In this document: one piece after another, positions 16,572-24,459 of the stretch
Layout of the letters: each line of letters starts with the position of its first letter
Numbering within the stretch: the first letter of the stretch is position 1
Source of the DNA: Actinomadura syzygii
GTDB taxonomy: Bacteria; Actinomycetota; Actinomycetes; Streptosporangiales; Streptosporangiaceae
Reading direction: 5' to 3'
DNA length: 64,000 bases
NCBI RefSeq assembly: GCF_008085905.1
Contig: NZ_VSFF01000012.1
Location: 1 to 64,000 of the forward strand
Program-made: the position numbers and the translations under genes
The notes under the pieces: generated by a model
Told to the model about the DNA's origin: nothing
What the model saw: only the letters and a program-made list of their open reading frames with translations
Database searches by the model: none

Positions 16572-18197
16572 TCACCCCACCGGATCCTGTTGCTGGCGCG
16601 GGGGCATGGCCTCCGCCGCATCCGCGGTCGTCGCCGCCTTGGCCGCCTTCGCCCGCTTGGGCAGCAGCAGGAAGGTCGGGGCCACCACCAGCAGCAGGAT
16701 GATGAGCATGTAGAGCGTCGGACGTTCCGCCGCGGCGAACGCCGCGCCGTAGGCGTCGTGCGTCAGCCGCTGGACGAGGCCGGCGTCGCCGCCGGGACCG
16801 GCCTGCTGGCCGGAGGCGAACCCGCCCTCGCCGACCGCCTTGCTGAGCTGCGACACGAAGGTCGCGCGCTGCTCCGGCGGCAACTGCTGCGCGACGCGCT
16901 CGGCCTCGGGCGTGATCTGGTGCGCGAGGCCGGTGCTGAGCGCCGCGCCGACGACGGCGATGCTGAGCGCCCCCATCATCTGCCGGCTGCTGTTGAACAC
17001 GCCGGACGCGGCGGCGACGAGCCGCTCGGGCAGGTCCATCATCGCCTCGGTGGTGGCCGGGGCCATGACGAACGCGACGCCGATCCCGACGACGAACAGC
17101 GGCAGCAGGAAGTCGGTGGACGTCGAGGTCGCCGACTCCACCACCGCCATCGCGCCGAACCCGGCCGCGAGCACGAGCGTGCCGCCGAAGATCAGGTAGC
17201 GGGCGCCGGTCCGGTCGGTCAACCGGCCCGCGACGGCCGCGAAGATGCCCATGGCCAGGGCCATCGGGACGTAGGTGAGGCCGGTGCGCAGCGCGCTGTG
17301 CCCCGACACCGACTGCAGGTGCAGCGTGACCAGCAGCGTCACTCCGTACATCGTGAGGTACATGACGGAGTTGAGCAGCGTGGCGACGGTGAAGGCCCGG
17401 TAGCGGAAGAGGTTGAGCGGCAGCAGCGGCTCCGGGTAGCGCCGTTCCCACCAGACGAACGCGACCAGGACCAGGGCTCCCACGACCAGGATGCCGGGGA
17501 TCGTGATGACGCCGGTCACCTGGCCCCAGTCGTAGCGCTGGCCCTCGATGAGCCCGTAGGTGATGGCGCCGAGCCCGGCGGTCACGAGGAAGACGCCCAT
17601 GAGGTCGAACTTGTGGCGGTTCGCCGGTCTCGCGTCAGGCACGAACAGCAGCGTCAGCACGATCGCCGCCGTGCAGACCGGCACGTTGATGTAGAAGATC
17701 CAGCGCCAGCTCCAGTCGTTCAGGATGAGCCCGCCGAGGACGGGCCCGCTCATCGCGGAGATGCCGATCGTCCCCGTCATCACGCCCATCGCCGCCCCGC
17801 GCCGTTCGGCGGGGAAGATGTCGGAGATGAGCGTCATCACCTGCGGGACGAGCAGCGCTCCGGTCACTCCCTGAAGGAACCGGGCGAGCACCAGTTGGGT
17901 GACGTTCTCCGAGACGCCGCAGAGGGCGGAGGCCACCAGGAACCCCACCAGGCCGACCAGGAACATCCTGCGGGCGCCGAGCACGTCGCCGAGCCGCCCG
18001 CCGGTGACCAGCAGGGCGGCGTTCACCAGCACGTAGCCGTTGACGACCCACAGCACGTTGTCCATGTCGCCGTCGAGGCCGGCGGCGAGGCTCGGGAGAG
18101 CCACGTTGACGATGGTCGCGTCCAGCGAGACCACGAGCATCCCGAGGCTGAGGGTGGTGAGGACCACCCCCGGGTGCTTCAGCGCGGTAGAGGTCAT
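16572..18197 (-). CDS. MFS multidrug transporter, DHA2 (14-TM, EmrB/QacA) family
   Basis: 541-aa drug:proton antiporter type. It has about 14 hydrophobic segments. Motifs include GRLGDVLGARRMFLVGLVGF (motif A), LARFLQGVTGALLVPQVMTL, and motif C MSGPVLGGLILNDWSWRWIF. The C-terminal region shows an extracellular-looking loop (LPPEQRATFVSQLSKAVGEG) and a Lys/Arg-rich tail. A GGAGG ribosome site precedes the ATG. It lies 16 bases after the methyltransferase gene on the same strand, so the two are probably co-transcribed. That pairing suggests modification and export of a small molecule; the substrate is unknown. Confidence 0.92.
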   Translation of the reverse strand: MTSTALKHPGVVLTTLSLGMLVVSLDATIVNVALPSLAAGLDGDMDNVLWVVNGYVLVNAALLVTGGRLGDVLGARRMFLVGLVGFLVASALCGVSENVTQLVLARFLQGVTGALLVPQVMTLISDIFPAERRGAAMGVMTGTIGISAMSGPVLGGLILNDWSWRWIFYINVPVCTAAIVLTLLFVPDARPANRHKFDLMGVFLVTAGLGAITYGLIEGQRYDWGQVTGVITIPGILVVGALVLVAFVWWERRYPEPLLPLNLFRYRAFTVATLLNSVMYLTMYGVTLLVTLHLQSVSGHSALRTGLTYVPMALAMGIFAAVAGRLTDRTGARYLIFGGTLVLAAGFGAMAVVESATSTSTDFLLPLFVVGIGVAFVMAPATTEAMMDLPERLVAAASGVFNSSRQMMGALSIAVVGAALSTGLAHQITPEAERVAQQLPPEQRATFVSQLSKAVGEGGFASGQQAGPGGDAGLVQRLTHDAYGAAFAAAERPTLYMLIILLLVVAPTFLLLPKRAKAAKAATTADAAEAMPPRQQQDPVG

Positions 18198-18213
18198 GTC
18201 GGTCCTCCGGCTC

Positions 18214-19020
18214 TCAGGCCTTGACGACGATCGTTTCGAGGTAGTCCGCGTGGGCGACCAGCGTGCCGTCGGACGCCTGGTTGCCCGCGCCCCACACCGC
18301 GACCATGTCCGCGTGCAGCGCCTTGCGCCGCTCGTCGTCGAGACGCTCGAACGCGCCCCGGGCCGGGCCGTACCAGGCGCGGAAGTACTCGACCGCGAAC
18401 TCCACCGACGGATGCCGGAAGGGCTGGGCCTTGCGGACGCTGTCGACGGACCGGGCGCGGTCGGCGAACAGCTCGCGCGCCCGCGCCGGGGTCCCCCATT
18501 CGAACGGGGACCGCAGCCCCGGCGGCGGCTGGATGTACTTGCCGATGGTGGCGGCGTACTCGCCGATGATCCCGTCGGGGCACCAGGCGAGGACGCCGAT
18601 CCGGCCGCCGGGCCTTACGACGCGCAGCAGCTCGTCGGCGGCCCGCTGCTGGTCGGGCGCGAACATCGCGCCGAACGTGGACACCGCGACGTCGAAGTAC
18701 TCGTCCTCGAACGGCAGTTCCTGGGCGTCGGCGGTGTGGGTCTCCAGTTTCAGGCCCTCGGCCGAGGCGAGCCGCTCGGCCTTGACGAGCCCCTCGGGCA
18801 CGAAGTCGGTGGCGATGACCTCGCAGAACCGGCGGAGCGCGGCGATCGAGGTGGTCCCCGTCCCGGCGGCCACATCGAGGACGCGTTCACCCGAGTGCAG
18901 GTCGAGCGCCTCGCACAGCGACTCCGCGTAAAGCGGCGGTGTATGGGCGGCCAGTTTGCTCAGGTCGCCCAGAGACCAGGCCTTCTGCTGGGCCTGCGTC
19001 ACGATGGCGTATTCGGTCAT
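18214..19020 (-). CDS. Class I SAM-dependent methyltransferase
   Basis: 268-aa Rossmann-fold methyltransferase. The SAM-binding motif I is VLDVAAGTGTTSIAALRR (about residues 46-63). Motif II-like ATDFVPEGLVKAERLASAEG and the motif III region YFDVAVSTFGAMFAPD follow. The substrate could be a small molecule such as a quinone or polyketide; this cannot be told from sequence. It is first in a two-gene unit with the MFS transporter. A palindrome TGGCCCGAACGGGCCA 72 bases upstream (19092-19107) is a candidate operator. The ATG gives MTEYAIVTQAQQKAW, typical for this group. Confidence 0.88.
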   Translation of the reverse strand: MTEYAIVTQAQQKAWSLGDLSKLAAHTPPLYAESLCEALDLHSGERVLDVAAGTGTTSIAALRRFCEVIATDFVPEGLVKAERLASAEGLKLETHTADAQELPFEDEYFDVAVSTFGAMFAPDQQRAADELLRVVRPGGRIGVLAWCPDGIIGEYAATIGKYIQPPPGLRSPFEWGTPARARELFADRARSVDSVRKAQPFRHPSVEFAVEYFRAWYGPARGAFERLDDERRKALHADMVAVWGAGNQASDGTLVAHADYLETIVVKA

Positions 19021-19091
19021 GGAAGCGACGCTACGGACGGCGGGCCGGTGGCGGCTTCGACCGAGCGGGCCAACCGGCCATCCCGGGGGAG

Positions 19092-19107
19092 TGGCCCGAA
19101 CGGGCCA
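19092..19107. promoter_or_regulatory. Palindrome TGGCCCGAACGGGCCA upstream of methyltransferase-MFS unit
   Basis: Perfect palindrome of two 8-base arms without spacer, 72-87 bases upstream of the methyltransferase ATG. A 15-of-16 copy occurs at 21462-21477 between two other divergent genes. Nearby GGGCCAACCGGCCAT (19066-19080) is a degenerate third copy. It is a likely binding site for a shared regulator, and the LuxR-type protein encoded between the two sites is the natural candidate. Confidence 0.55.
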
Positions 19108-19153
19108 TGTCCCCGGCGAGCGCGCGGTCGGCGCGCCCGGTGGCCCGGACGGG

Positions 19154-20803
19154 TCAGAGCAGGTCGACGCGGGAGGCGTAGGCGACGGCGGCGGCGCGGG
19201 ACGGGAGGTCGAGCCGGGTGAGGATGTTGGCCACGTGCCGCTTGACGGTGTGCTCGCTCAGCACGAGCCGTTCGGCGATCTCGCGGTTGGTCAGCCCCAC
19301 GGCCAGCAGCCGCAGGATCTCCACCTGGCGGGCCGTGAGTTCGAGGGTGGACGTGCGCCGGGCCAGCCCGACCAGCCTGCTCGCCCGGCGGGCGTCGGCG
19401 ATCGCGCCCAGCTGCTCGAACGTCTCCTGCGCGGCCAGCGCCTCCTGCGCGGCGGCGCCGGTGCGCCCGCTGTCAGTGAGGATGGCGGCGAGGTCGAGCC
19501 GGGCACGGGCCGCGTCGTAGGGGCCGCGGGCGCTCTCGAACAGCTCAACGCCGCGGGTGAGCAGGGTGATGGCCTGGTCGGTGTCGCCCTGCATGCCCCA
19601 GCCGACGCCCTGCGCCCACAGCGCCGAGGCTTGGAGTGCTTCGCCGCCGACGTCTTCGGCGATCTCGGTCAGTTCCTTCGTCGCGCCGGGGAGCAGGTCG
19701 GGGCGCTTCGCCGCGGCGGCGGCCCGGACGAACGCCTCCAGCACCGGACTGCGCTCAAGGCGGTCCTCGTCGGAGATGCCGTCCAGGACCCGTTCGAGGA
19801 CGTCGACGGCCTCCTGGGCGTCCCCTCGGTCGAGCAGCAGCTCGGCCTTGCCGAGACGGGCGGCGGGCAGGGACCGGCCGCGCTCGAAGAGTTCGGCGGC
19901 CTCGTCCCAGTGGCCCTGGCGTCGGCGCAGCTCACCGAGCCGCGCCCACGCCTCCGCGGCGAACCGGGGGCGCTGCTCCTGGAGTTCGTCCGCGGCGCGC
20001 AGGAGCTGGGTCTCGGCCTCGTCCCAGTCGCCGCGCCACAGCAGGACGGTGCTGTAGTGGGTCCGGCAGCGGGAGAAGGGCGACCCGAGGTCGTACCGGC
20101 GGCAGAAGTCCATCACCCGGCCGCACCACTGCTCGGCCCGCTCCCAGTCCCGCGTCTGCTCGCACCCCTGGACGAGGTAGCAGGTCGGGATCCAGACCGA
20201 GCCGACCTCGCGCACCTCCCCGGCGAGCGCGGCGGCGGCCGCCTCGTCCAGCAGCCGCATGCCCTCGCTGATCCGGCCCTGGCTGACGTAGGCGGTGCCG
20301 CTGAGCGCCATGCCCTGGATCTCCAGGTCGGGCGAGTGCAGCCGGCCGCCGATCGCCATCGCCTGCTCGGCGTAGGCGATCGCGTCGGTGAGCTCGCCGC
20401 GCAGGCGCGCGGCCATGCCCTCGAACAGGGCGAGGAGCCCGTGCTCCTCGCTCTCGGGGAGGTTCGCGAGGAGCCGTCTGGCCCGTTGGAACCAGCCCTG
20501 CGCGATCGCGGTCTCGCCTTTGAACTGGACCGCTCCGTTGCCCAGCCAGGCCGAGACGCGCGCCGCGCCGCAGTCGTCGCCGACGGCGCGGTAGTTGCGG
20601 TACGCCTGCTCGTACCGCTCCGTCATCTCGGCGTCGTCGTCCAGCCACCACGCGGCCGCCGCGGCCCCTTCGGCGGCCGTGGCCTCGGCGGCCGCGTCCA
20701 GCGGGGAGGCGAGCGCCGCGGCGAACCTCGCGTGGGCGTCCCGCCAGGCTCCGCGGCGCAGCAGGTCCCATCCGTCGAACAGAACGCCATCGGTTGCCGT
20801 CAC
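19154..20803 (-). CDS. LuxR-type regulator with TPR-like helical repeats
   Basis: 549-aa protein with an N-terminal two-thirds made of TPR-like alpha-helical pairs (for example RGAWRDAHARFAAALASPLD and RARRLLANLPESEEHGLLAL). A C-terminal LuxR/NarL helix-turn-helix reads LTARQVEILRLLAVGLTNRE and then SEHTVKRHVANILTRLDLPS. It resembles the LAL-like regulators of actinomycetes but has no P-loop ATPase domain. The GTG at 20803 is favoured because homologous proteins begin close to this segment (VTATDGVLFDGWDLLRRG). It sits between two copies of one palindrome. It could control the downstream methyltransferase-MFS unit and the flanking genes. Confidence 0.85.
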   Translation of the reverse strand: MTATDGVLFDGWDLLRRGAWRDAHARFAAALASPLDAAAEATAAEGAAAAAWWLDDDAEMTERYEQAYRNYRAVGDDCGAARVSAWLGNGAVQFKGETAIAQGWFQRARRLLANLPESEEHGLLALFEGMAARLRGELTDAIAYAEQAMAIGGRLHSPDLEIQGMALSGTAYVSQGRISEGMRLLDEAAAAALAGEVREVGSVWIPTCYLVQGCEQTRDWERAEQWCGRVMDFCRRYDLGSPFSRCRTHYSTVLLWRGDWDEAETQLLRAADELQEQRPRFAAEAWARLGELRRRQGHWDEAAELFERGRSLPAARLGKAELLLDRGDAQEAVDVLERVLDGISDEDRLERSPVLEAFVRAAAAAKRPDLLPGATKELTEIAEDVGGEALQASALWAQGVGWGMQGDTDQAITLLTRGVELFESARGPYDAARARLDLAAILTDSGRTGAAAQEALAAQETFEQLGAIADARRASRLVGLARRTSTLELTARQVEILRLLAVGLTNREIAERLVLSEHTVKRHVANILTRLDLPSRAAAVAYASRVDLL

Positions 20804-20891
20804 GCTGCCATCATCGCTCACCACCGGCCTGGCGGCACCCCTGGACGGGGCAGCGATGATCAACGGTTTCCGATCGCGCGCGGGGGTCCGG

Positions 20892-21341
20892 TCACGGCCA
20901 GTCGGTCTGGTCCTGCGACAGCCAGTTCTCCGGACGCATGGACACCGCGATCATCATGGGGGTCGCCTCGGCGGTGGCCTGGACGAACGCCTCGCCGAAC
21001 TCCGGGCCCAGGTAGCGCGCGGCGAGCTGCTTGCGCTCGTCGGGCGTGACCGTCTCCTGGATGGAGACCGGCCCCTCCACGGTCACGTACCGGTAGGGCG
21101 GCTCCGGCGACTGGACGCAGAGGGTGATCCGGCCGGCGCGGCGGATCATCTCGGCCTTCTGGCTGTCCCCGCGCGTGATCACGCGGACGTCGCCGCCGGG
21201 CTCGTAGCCGTACCAGATGGGCAGGGCCAGCGGGCCGCGCCCCTCCTGGGAGACGGTCAGCACGGCGGTGTGCGCCTCCGCGAGGTACTTCTCCCGCGCT
21301 TCCGGGCTCATCTGCGGCGGTCGGGTCAGTTCCTGCGTCAC
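20892..21341 (-). CDS. Pyridoxamine 5'-phosphate oxidase-fold protein
   Basis: 149-aa split-barrel protein of the PNPOx-like family common in actinomycetes, where members bind FMN, heme or F420. Visible blocks are HTAVLTVSQEGRGPLALPIW, VRVITRGDSQKAEMIRRAGR, and YVTVEGPVSI. The cofactor cannot be decided. The GTG at 21341 is taken as the start because a GAAAGGA site precedes it; longer upstream reading is low-complexity. It is divergent from the gene at 21623, and their shared region holds the palindrome at 21462. Confidence 0.82.
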   Translation of the reverse strand: MTQELTRPPQMSPEAREKYLAEAHTAVLTVSQEGRGPLALPIWYGYEPGGDVRVITRGDSQKAEMIRRAGRITLCVQSPEPPYRYVTVEGPVSIQETVTPDERKQLAARYLGPEFGEAFVQATAEATPMMIAVSMRPENWLSQDQTDWP

Positions 21342-21458
21342 AGCCGGTTCCTTTCGTCGAAGCCGCCGCGGGGACACGGCCGGTGGGCTACGGCGATGGA
21401 CGCTACGGCGGACCCGAAGTGGTCGGCTTCGCCTGCGCGGGCCATTCGGGGCGTCGGG

Positions 21459-21480
21459 GCATGGCCCGAACGAGCCATGC
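21459..21480. promoter_or_regulatory. Palindrome GCATGGC-N8-GCCATGC, copy of the 19092 motif
   Basis: Perfect 7-base outer arms. The core TGGCCCGAACGAGCCA (21462-21477) differs by one base from the palindrome at 19092-19107. It lies in the 281-base divergent region between the PNPOx-fold gene and the 179-aa unknown gene. It is a candidate operator for a regulator acting on both loci. Confidence 0.55.
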
Positions 21481-21622
21481 CCCGCGCGGGCCCGCGCCGG
21501 GCCTGCGCCGACGGCCGACACCTGGCCCTCCAATGACTATCCAAACGTGTAGCAATTTGGGAGATGACGGGGTTCTGGGGTGCGAATCACTATGTATTTA
21601 CACACCGATTGGAGGGGTCCCC

Positions 21623-22162
21623 ATGACCCAGACCGCCACCATCCTCGGCAGCAAGCACTTCGCGGGCGTCCGCCTCGACGGCGAGATCACCCTGCACTTC
21701 CTGCAGGGCGAGACGTTCGACTGCCGCAACGTCGAGGGCATCAGCGGCGTCCGCACCGCCTCCGAGGTCACCCGCGACGCCGACGGCCGCCCGCAGGTCG
21801 CCCTCGAGCGCCTGCTCACCCACTTCCACAGCGACGAGGCCGACATCCTCATCGAGCAGAACCACGCCCGTCAGAACAAGGGCACCCTGACCGGCCACGG
21901 CGAGGAGCTGCTGCCGGGCACCGCGACGTTCGAGCAGTACCTGCTGATCACGGTCGGCGACAAGGTCTACGCGAACCGCGACGCCCTGGTCATGACCTCC
22001 ACCGACGTGTCCGAGTGGGCGCCGGTCGGCTCCACCTTCACCTCGAAGGCCGCCGTGGACTTCTACGCGGTCGACGAGATCGACGACGCCGCCGCCAAGC
22101 CGGTCCTCACGCTGGCCGCCAAGTGCGCCGCCGAGATCCGCGACGAGCTGAGCCTCGGCTGA
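21623..22162 (+). CDS. Uncharacterised 179-aa protein
   Basis: I do not recognise the family. The protein has no signal peptide or membrane segment, is acidic, and looks alpha/beta with several strands (KHFAGVRLDGEITLHFLQGE, EQYLLITVGDKVYANRDALV). It has one DCRN and one AAKCAAE Cys context. The codon use is clean and the GGAGG ribosome site 7 bases before the ATG is strong, so it is certainly expressed as a protein. It stands alone, divergent from a PNPOx-fold gene and ended by a hairpin terminator. An AT-richer leader (TATGTATTTACAC) may hold its promoter. Confidence 0.75.
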   Translation: MTQTATILGSKHFAGVRLDGEITLHFLQGETFDCRNVEGISGVRTASEVTRDADGRPQVALERLLTHFHSDEADILIEQNHARQNKGTLTGHGEELLPGTATFEQYLLITVGDKVYANRDALVMTSTDVSEWAPVGSTFTSKAAVDFYAVDEIDDAAAKPVLTLAAKCAAEIRDELSLG

Positions 22163-22209
22163 GCTCCCACCGCGGTGAGCTGAGCTTCGGCTAGCTCTCA
22201 GTGGCAGAG

Positions 22210-22242
22210 GAGGCCCCCGGATGGCATCGGGCCGGGGGCCTC
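22210..22242 (+). terminator. Hairpin terminator after unknown gene
   Basis: An 11-base perfect stem (22210-22220 with 22232-22242, GAGGCCCCCGG) and an 11-base loop, followed by TTCTC. Just before it, the 3' end of the gene and the following DNA contain a near-duplicate of GAGCTGAGCYTCGGCT (22144 and 22178). Confidence 0.75.
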
Positions 22243-22330
22243 TTCTCACGTGTCACGCACCTTTTCCCCGCGTTTCTCCCCGCCGCCGTCCGGTGCCGCC
22301 CCCGATGCCGCCCCATGCAAGGAGTTCGCC

Positions 22331-23662
22331 GTGATCCGCAGGTACGTCAACCCGACCCGCAGGGCCGTGATGCGCGGCGCGCTCGCGGGCGCCGGGATGT
22401 CCCTCGCCGCGCCGGGCGCGGCGGCGCTCGCCGCGGGCCCCGGCGAGTCGCGCGGCGGACGCTTCGACCCGGGCGACTGGGCGTCGGTCCGGGCGCAGTT
22501 CCCGCTGAACCGCCGCCACCTCCAGTTCACGGCCTACTACCTCGCCGCGCACCCCGCGCCGGTCGCGGCCGCGATCGACCGGCACCGCCGCGCCCTCGAC
22601 CGGGACACCGCGATCTACGTCGAGAGCTTCGACGCGCGGCAGGAGGCGGTGCGCAAGGCGGCGGCGGCCTTCCTCGGCGGCGGTTCCGACGAGATCGCGC
22701 TCACCGACAGCACCACGATGGGCCTCGCCCTCCTCTACGCCGGGCTCCGCCTGAAGCCGGGGGACGAGGTGCTCACCACCGAGCACGACTTCTACGCGAC
22801 GCACGAGTCGCTCCGCCTGCGCGCCGCCCGGGACGGCGCGGCGGTGAGGAGGGTCCGGCTCTACGAGGACCCGGCCGCCGCGTCCGCCGACCAGATGGTC
22901 GCCCGGCTGCGCGCCGGGATCACGCCGCGGACCCGGGCCGTCGCCGTCACCTGGGTCCACTCCGGGACGGGCGTGAAGCTCCCGGTCCGCGCCGTCGCCG
23001 ACATGGTCGCCGACGCCAACCGCGGACGCGACGAGGCCGACCGCGTCCTGCTCTGCGTCGACGCCGTGCACGGCTTCGGCGCGGAGGCGCCCACCCCGCT
23101 CGAACTCGGCTGCGACTTCTTCGTCACCGGCACCCACAAATGGCTGTTCGGCCCGCGCGGGACGGGCGTCATCTGGGGCGCCAAGGCGGCCTGGGCCCGG
23201 ATGGACCCGACGATCCCGAGCTTCTCGATGCCCGCGCTGCTCGGCTGGTGGAGCGGCAAGCCGCCGGAGGGGCCGGCGGCGGTCCTCACCACGCCCGGCG
23301 GGTTCCACACCTACGAGCACCGCTGGGCGCTGCCCGAGGCGTTCGAGTTCCACCGCGCGATCGGCCCGGCGCGGATCGCGGCGCGCACCCGCGAGCAGGC
23401 GGCCCGGTTGAAGGACGGCCTCGCGCGCATGCGGCACGTCACGCTGCTCACGCCGCGCGACCCGGCCGTGGCGTCGGGCCTCGTGTGCTGCAACGTCACC
23501 GGGCGCAAGCCGGGCGACCTCGTCACCGGGCTGCGCGAGGAGCACGGCATCGTCGCCAGCGTCACCCCGTACCGCGACCAGGCGCTGCGGTTCGGGCCGA
23601 GCATCGTCACGACCCCGGCCGAGGTGGACGCCGTCGTCCGGGCGATGGCCGGGCTGGGATGA
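22331..23662 (+). CDS. Tat-exported class V aminotransferase-fold PLP enzyme (isopenicillin N epimerase-like)
   Basis: 443-aa PLP enzyme of the class V/CefD-like group. It starts with a twin-arginine-like signal (NPTRRAVMRGALAGAGMSLA), unusual for a PLP enzyme and implying folded export. The catalytic domain shows LTDSTTMGLALLYAGL, the cofactor Asp in LLCVDAVHGFGAEAP, and the Schiff-base Lys270 in FVTGTHKWLFGPRGTG. The C-terminal small domain ends with SIVTTPAEVDAVV. The GTG is chosen because AAGGAG precedes it by 8 bases and the signal peptide fits. Reactions in the family include epimerisation, desulfuration and lyase chemistry, so the substrate is open. An HxlR regulator follows 48 bases downstream. 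Confidence 0.85.
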   Translation: MIRRYVNPTRRAVMRGALAGAGMSLAAPGAAALAAGPGESRGGRFDPGDWASVRAQFPLNRRHLQFTAYYLAAHPAPVAAAIDRHRRALDRDTAIYVESFDARQEAVRKAAAAFLGGGSDEIALTDSTTMGLALLYAGLRLKPGDEVLTTEHDFYATHESLRLRAARDGAAVRRVRLYEDPAAASADQMVARLRAGITPRTRAVAVTWVHSGTGVKLPVRAVADMVADANRGRDEADRVLLCVDAVHGFGAEAPTPLELGCDFFVTGTHKWLFGPRGTGVIWGAKAAWARMDPTIPSFSMPALLGWWSGKPPEGPAAVLTTPGGFHTYEHRWALPEAFEFHRAIGPARIAARTREQAARLKDGLARMRHVTLLTPRDPAVASGLVCCNVTGRKPGDLVTGLREEHGIVASVTPYRDQALRFGPSIVTTPAEVDAVVRAMAGLG

Positions 23663-23680
23663 TCCGCCGTGCTCGCTCCC

Positions 23681-23690
23681 GTTGATCAAC
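23681..23690. promoter_or_regulatory. Palindrome GTTGATCAAC before HxlR gene
   Basis: Perfect 10-base palindrome 20 bases upstream of the HxlR start, next to TATATGAT. It is a candidate autoregulatory operator. The short distance to the GTG implies a very short leader. Confidence 0.4.
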
Positions 23691-23710
23691 AAGCGGTATA
23701 TGATCGTGAA

Positions 23711-24391
23711 GTGCCGGTACGAGACAAGCAGGCCGAGAGCGGGCGCCGCCGCCGCGCCTACGGGCAGTACTGCGGGCTCGCCGGGGCGCTGGACGTGATC
23801 GGCGAGCGGTGGTCGCTGCTGATCGTCCGCGAGCTGCTCACCGGGCCCTGCCGGTACAACGAGCTGCTCGCCAGCCTGTCCGGCATCGGCACGAACCTGC
23901 TGGCCGCGCGGCTGCGCACGCTGACCGAGGCGGGCGTCGTGCGGCAGGTCCCGCGGCCCGGCTCCAAGGTGCGGGCCTACGAGCTGACCGAGCTCGGCAC
24001 GGGCCTGCGCGGCGCCGTGCTGGAGCTCGCCCGCTGGGGCCTCGGCGTCCTCGGCGCGCCCAGCGAGGGGGACCTGGCGCGCCCGCGCTGGGGCGTGCTG
24101 GCGCTGGAGGCGATGATCGTCCAGGACGCGGCGGGCCCGGACGAGACGTACGAGTTCCGCGTCGACGACGAGGTCTTCCACATCCGCGTCGCGGACGGCG
24201 CCGCCGGGGTCGTGCAGGGCCCGGCGCCCGGCGAGCCGGTGCTGGCCGTCCGCACCGACGCGTTCACGTTCATCGAGATCGGCGCGGGGCGGCTCAGCCC
24301 CATCGAGGCGACGCTGACCCGGCGGCTCGTGATGGACGGCACCGACCAGGCGATCATCCGCTGCTCGCGGCTGCTCGGCCTCACGGCCTGA
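23711..24391 (+). CDS. HxlR-type winged-helix regulator with SCP2-like C-terminal domain
   Basis: 226-aa regulator. The HxlR domain covers residues about 15-105: YCGLAGALDVIGERWSLLIV, then LTGPCRYNELLASLSGIGTN and LRTLTEAGVVRQV. The C-terminal half (YEFRVDDEVFHIRVADGAAG to the end) looks like an SCP2 sterol-carrier fold, a fusion common in actinomycete HxlR proteins and thought to bind a hydrophobic ligand. The GTG at 23711 is preferred to the upstream GTG at 23669 because the family starts close to the basic RRRRAYGQYC segment. The upstream palindrome GTTGATCAAC may be its operator. Confidence 0.85.
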   Translation: MPVRDKQAESGRRRRAYGQYCGLAGALDVIGERWSLLIVRELLTGPCRYNELLASLSGIGTNLLAARLRTLTEAGVVRQVPRPGSKVRAYELTELGTGLRGAVLELARWGLGVLGAPSEGDLARPRWGVLALEAMIVQDAAGPDETYEFRVDDEVFHIRVADGAAGVVQGPAPGEPVLAVRTDAFTFIEIGAGRLSPIEATLTRRLVMDGTDQAIIRCSRLLGLTA

Positions 24392-24459
24392 CCGTGTGAG
24401 CGGTTGACCGCCTGGTCGGCGCTTCGTCTTCGTATCGCGCTCTCCCCTTGCCCGTCCGC

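Noticed and set aside
23669..23710. Upstream GTG start for the HxlR gene
   Set aside because: It would place the palindrome and TATGAT inside the coding sequence and add residues not typical for the family.
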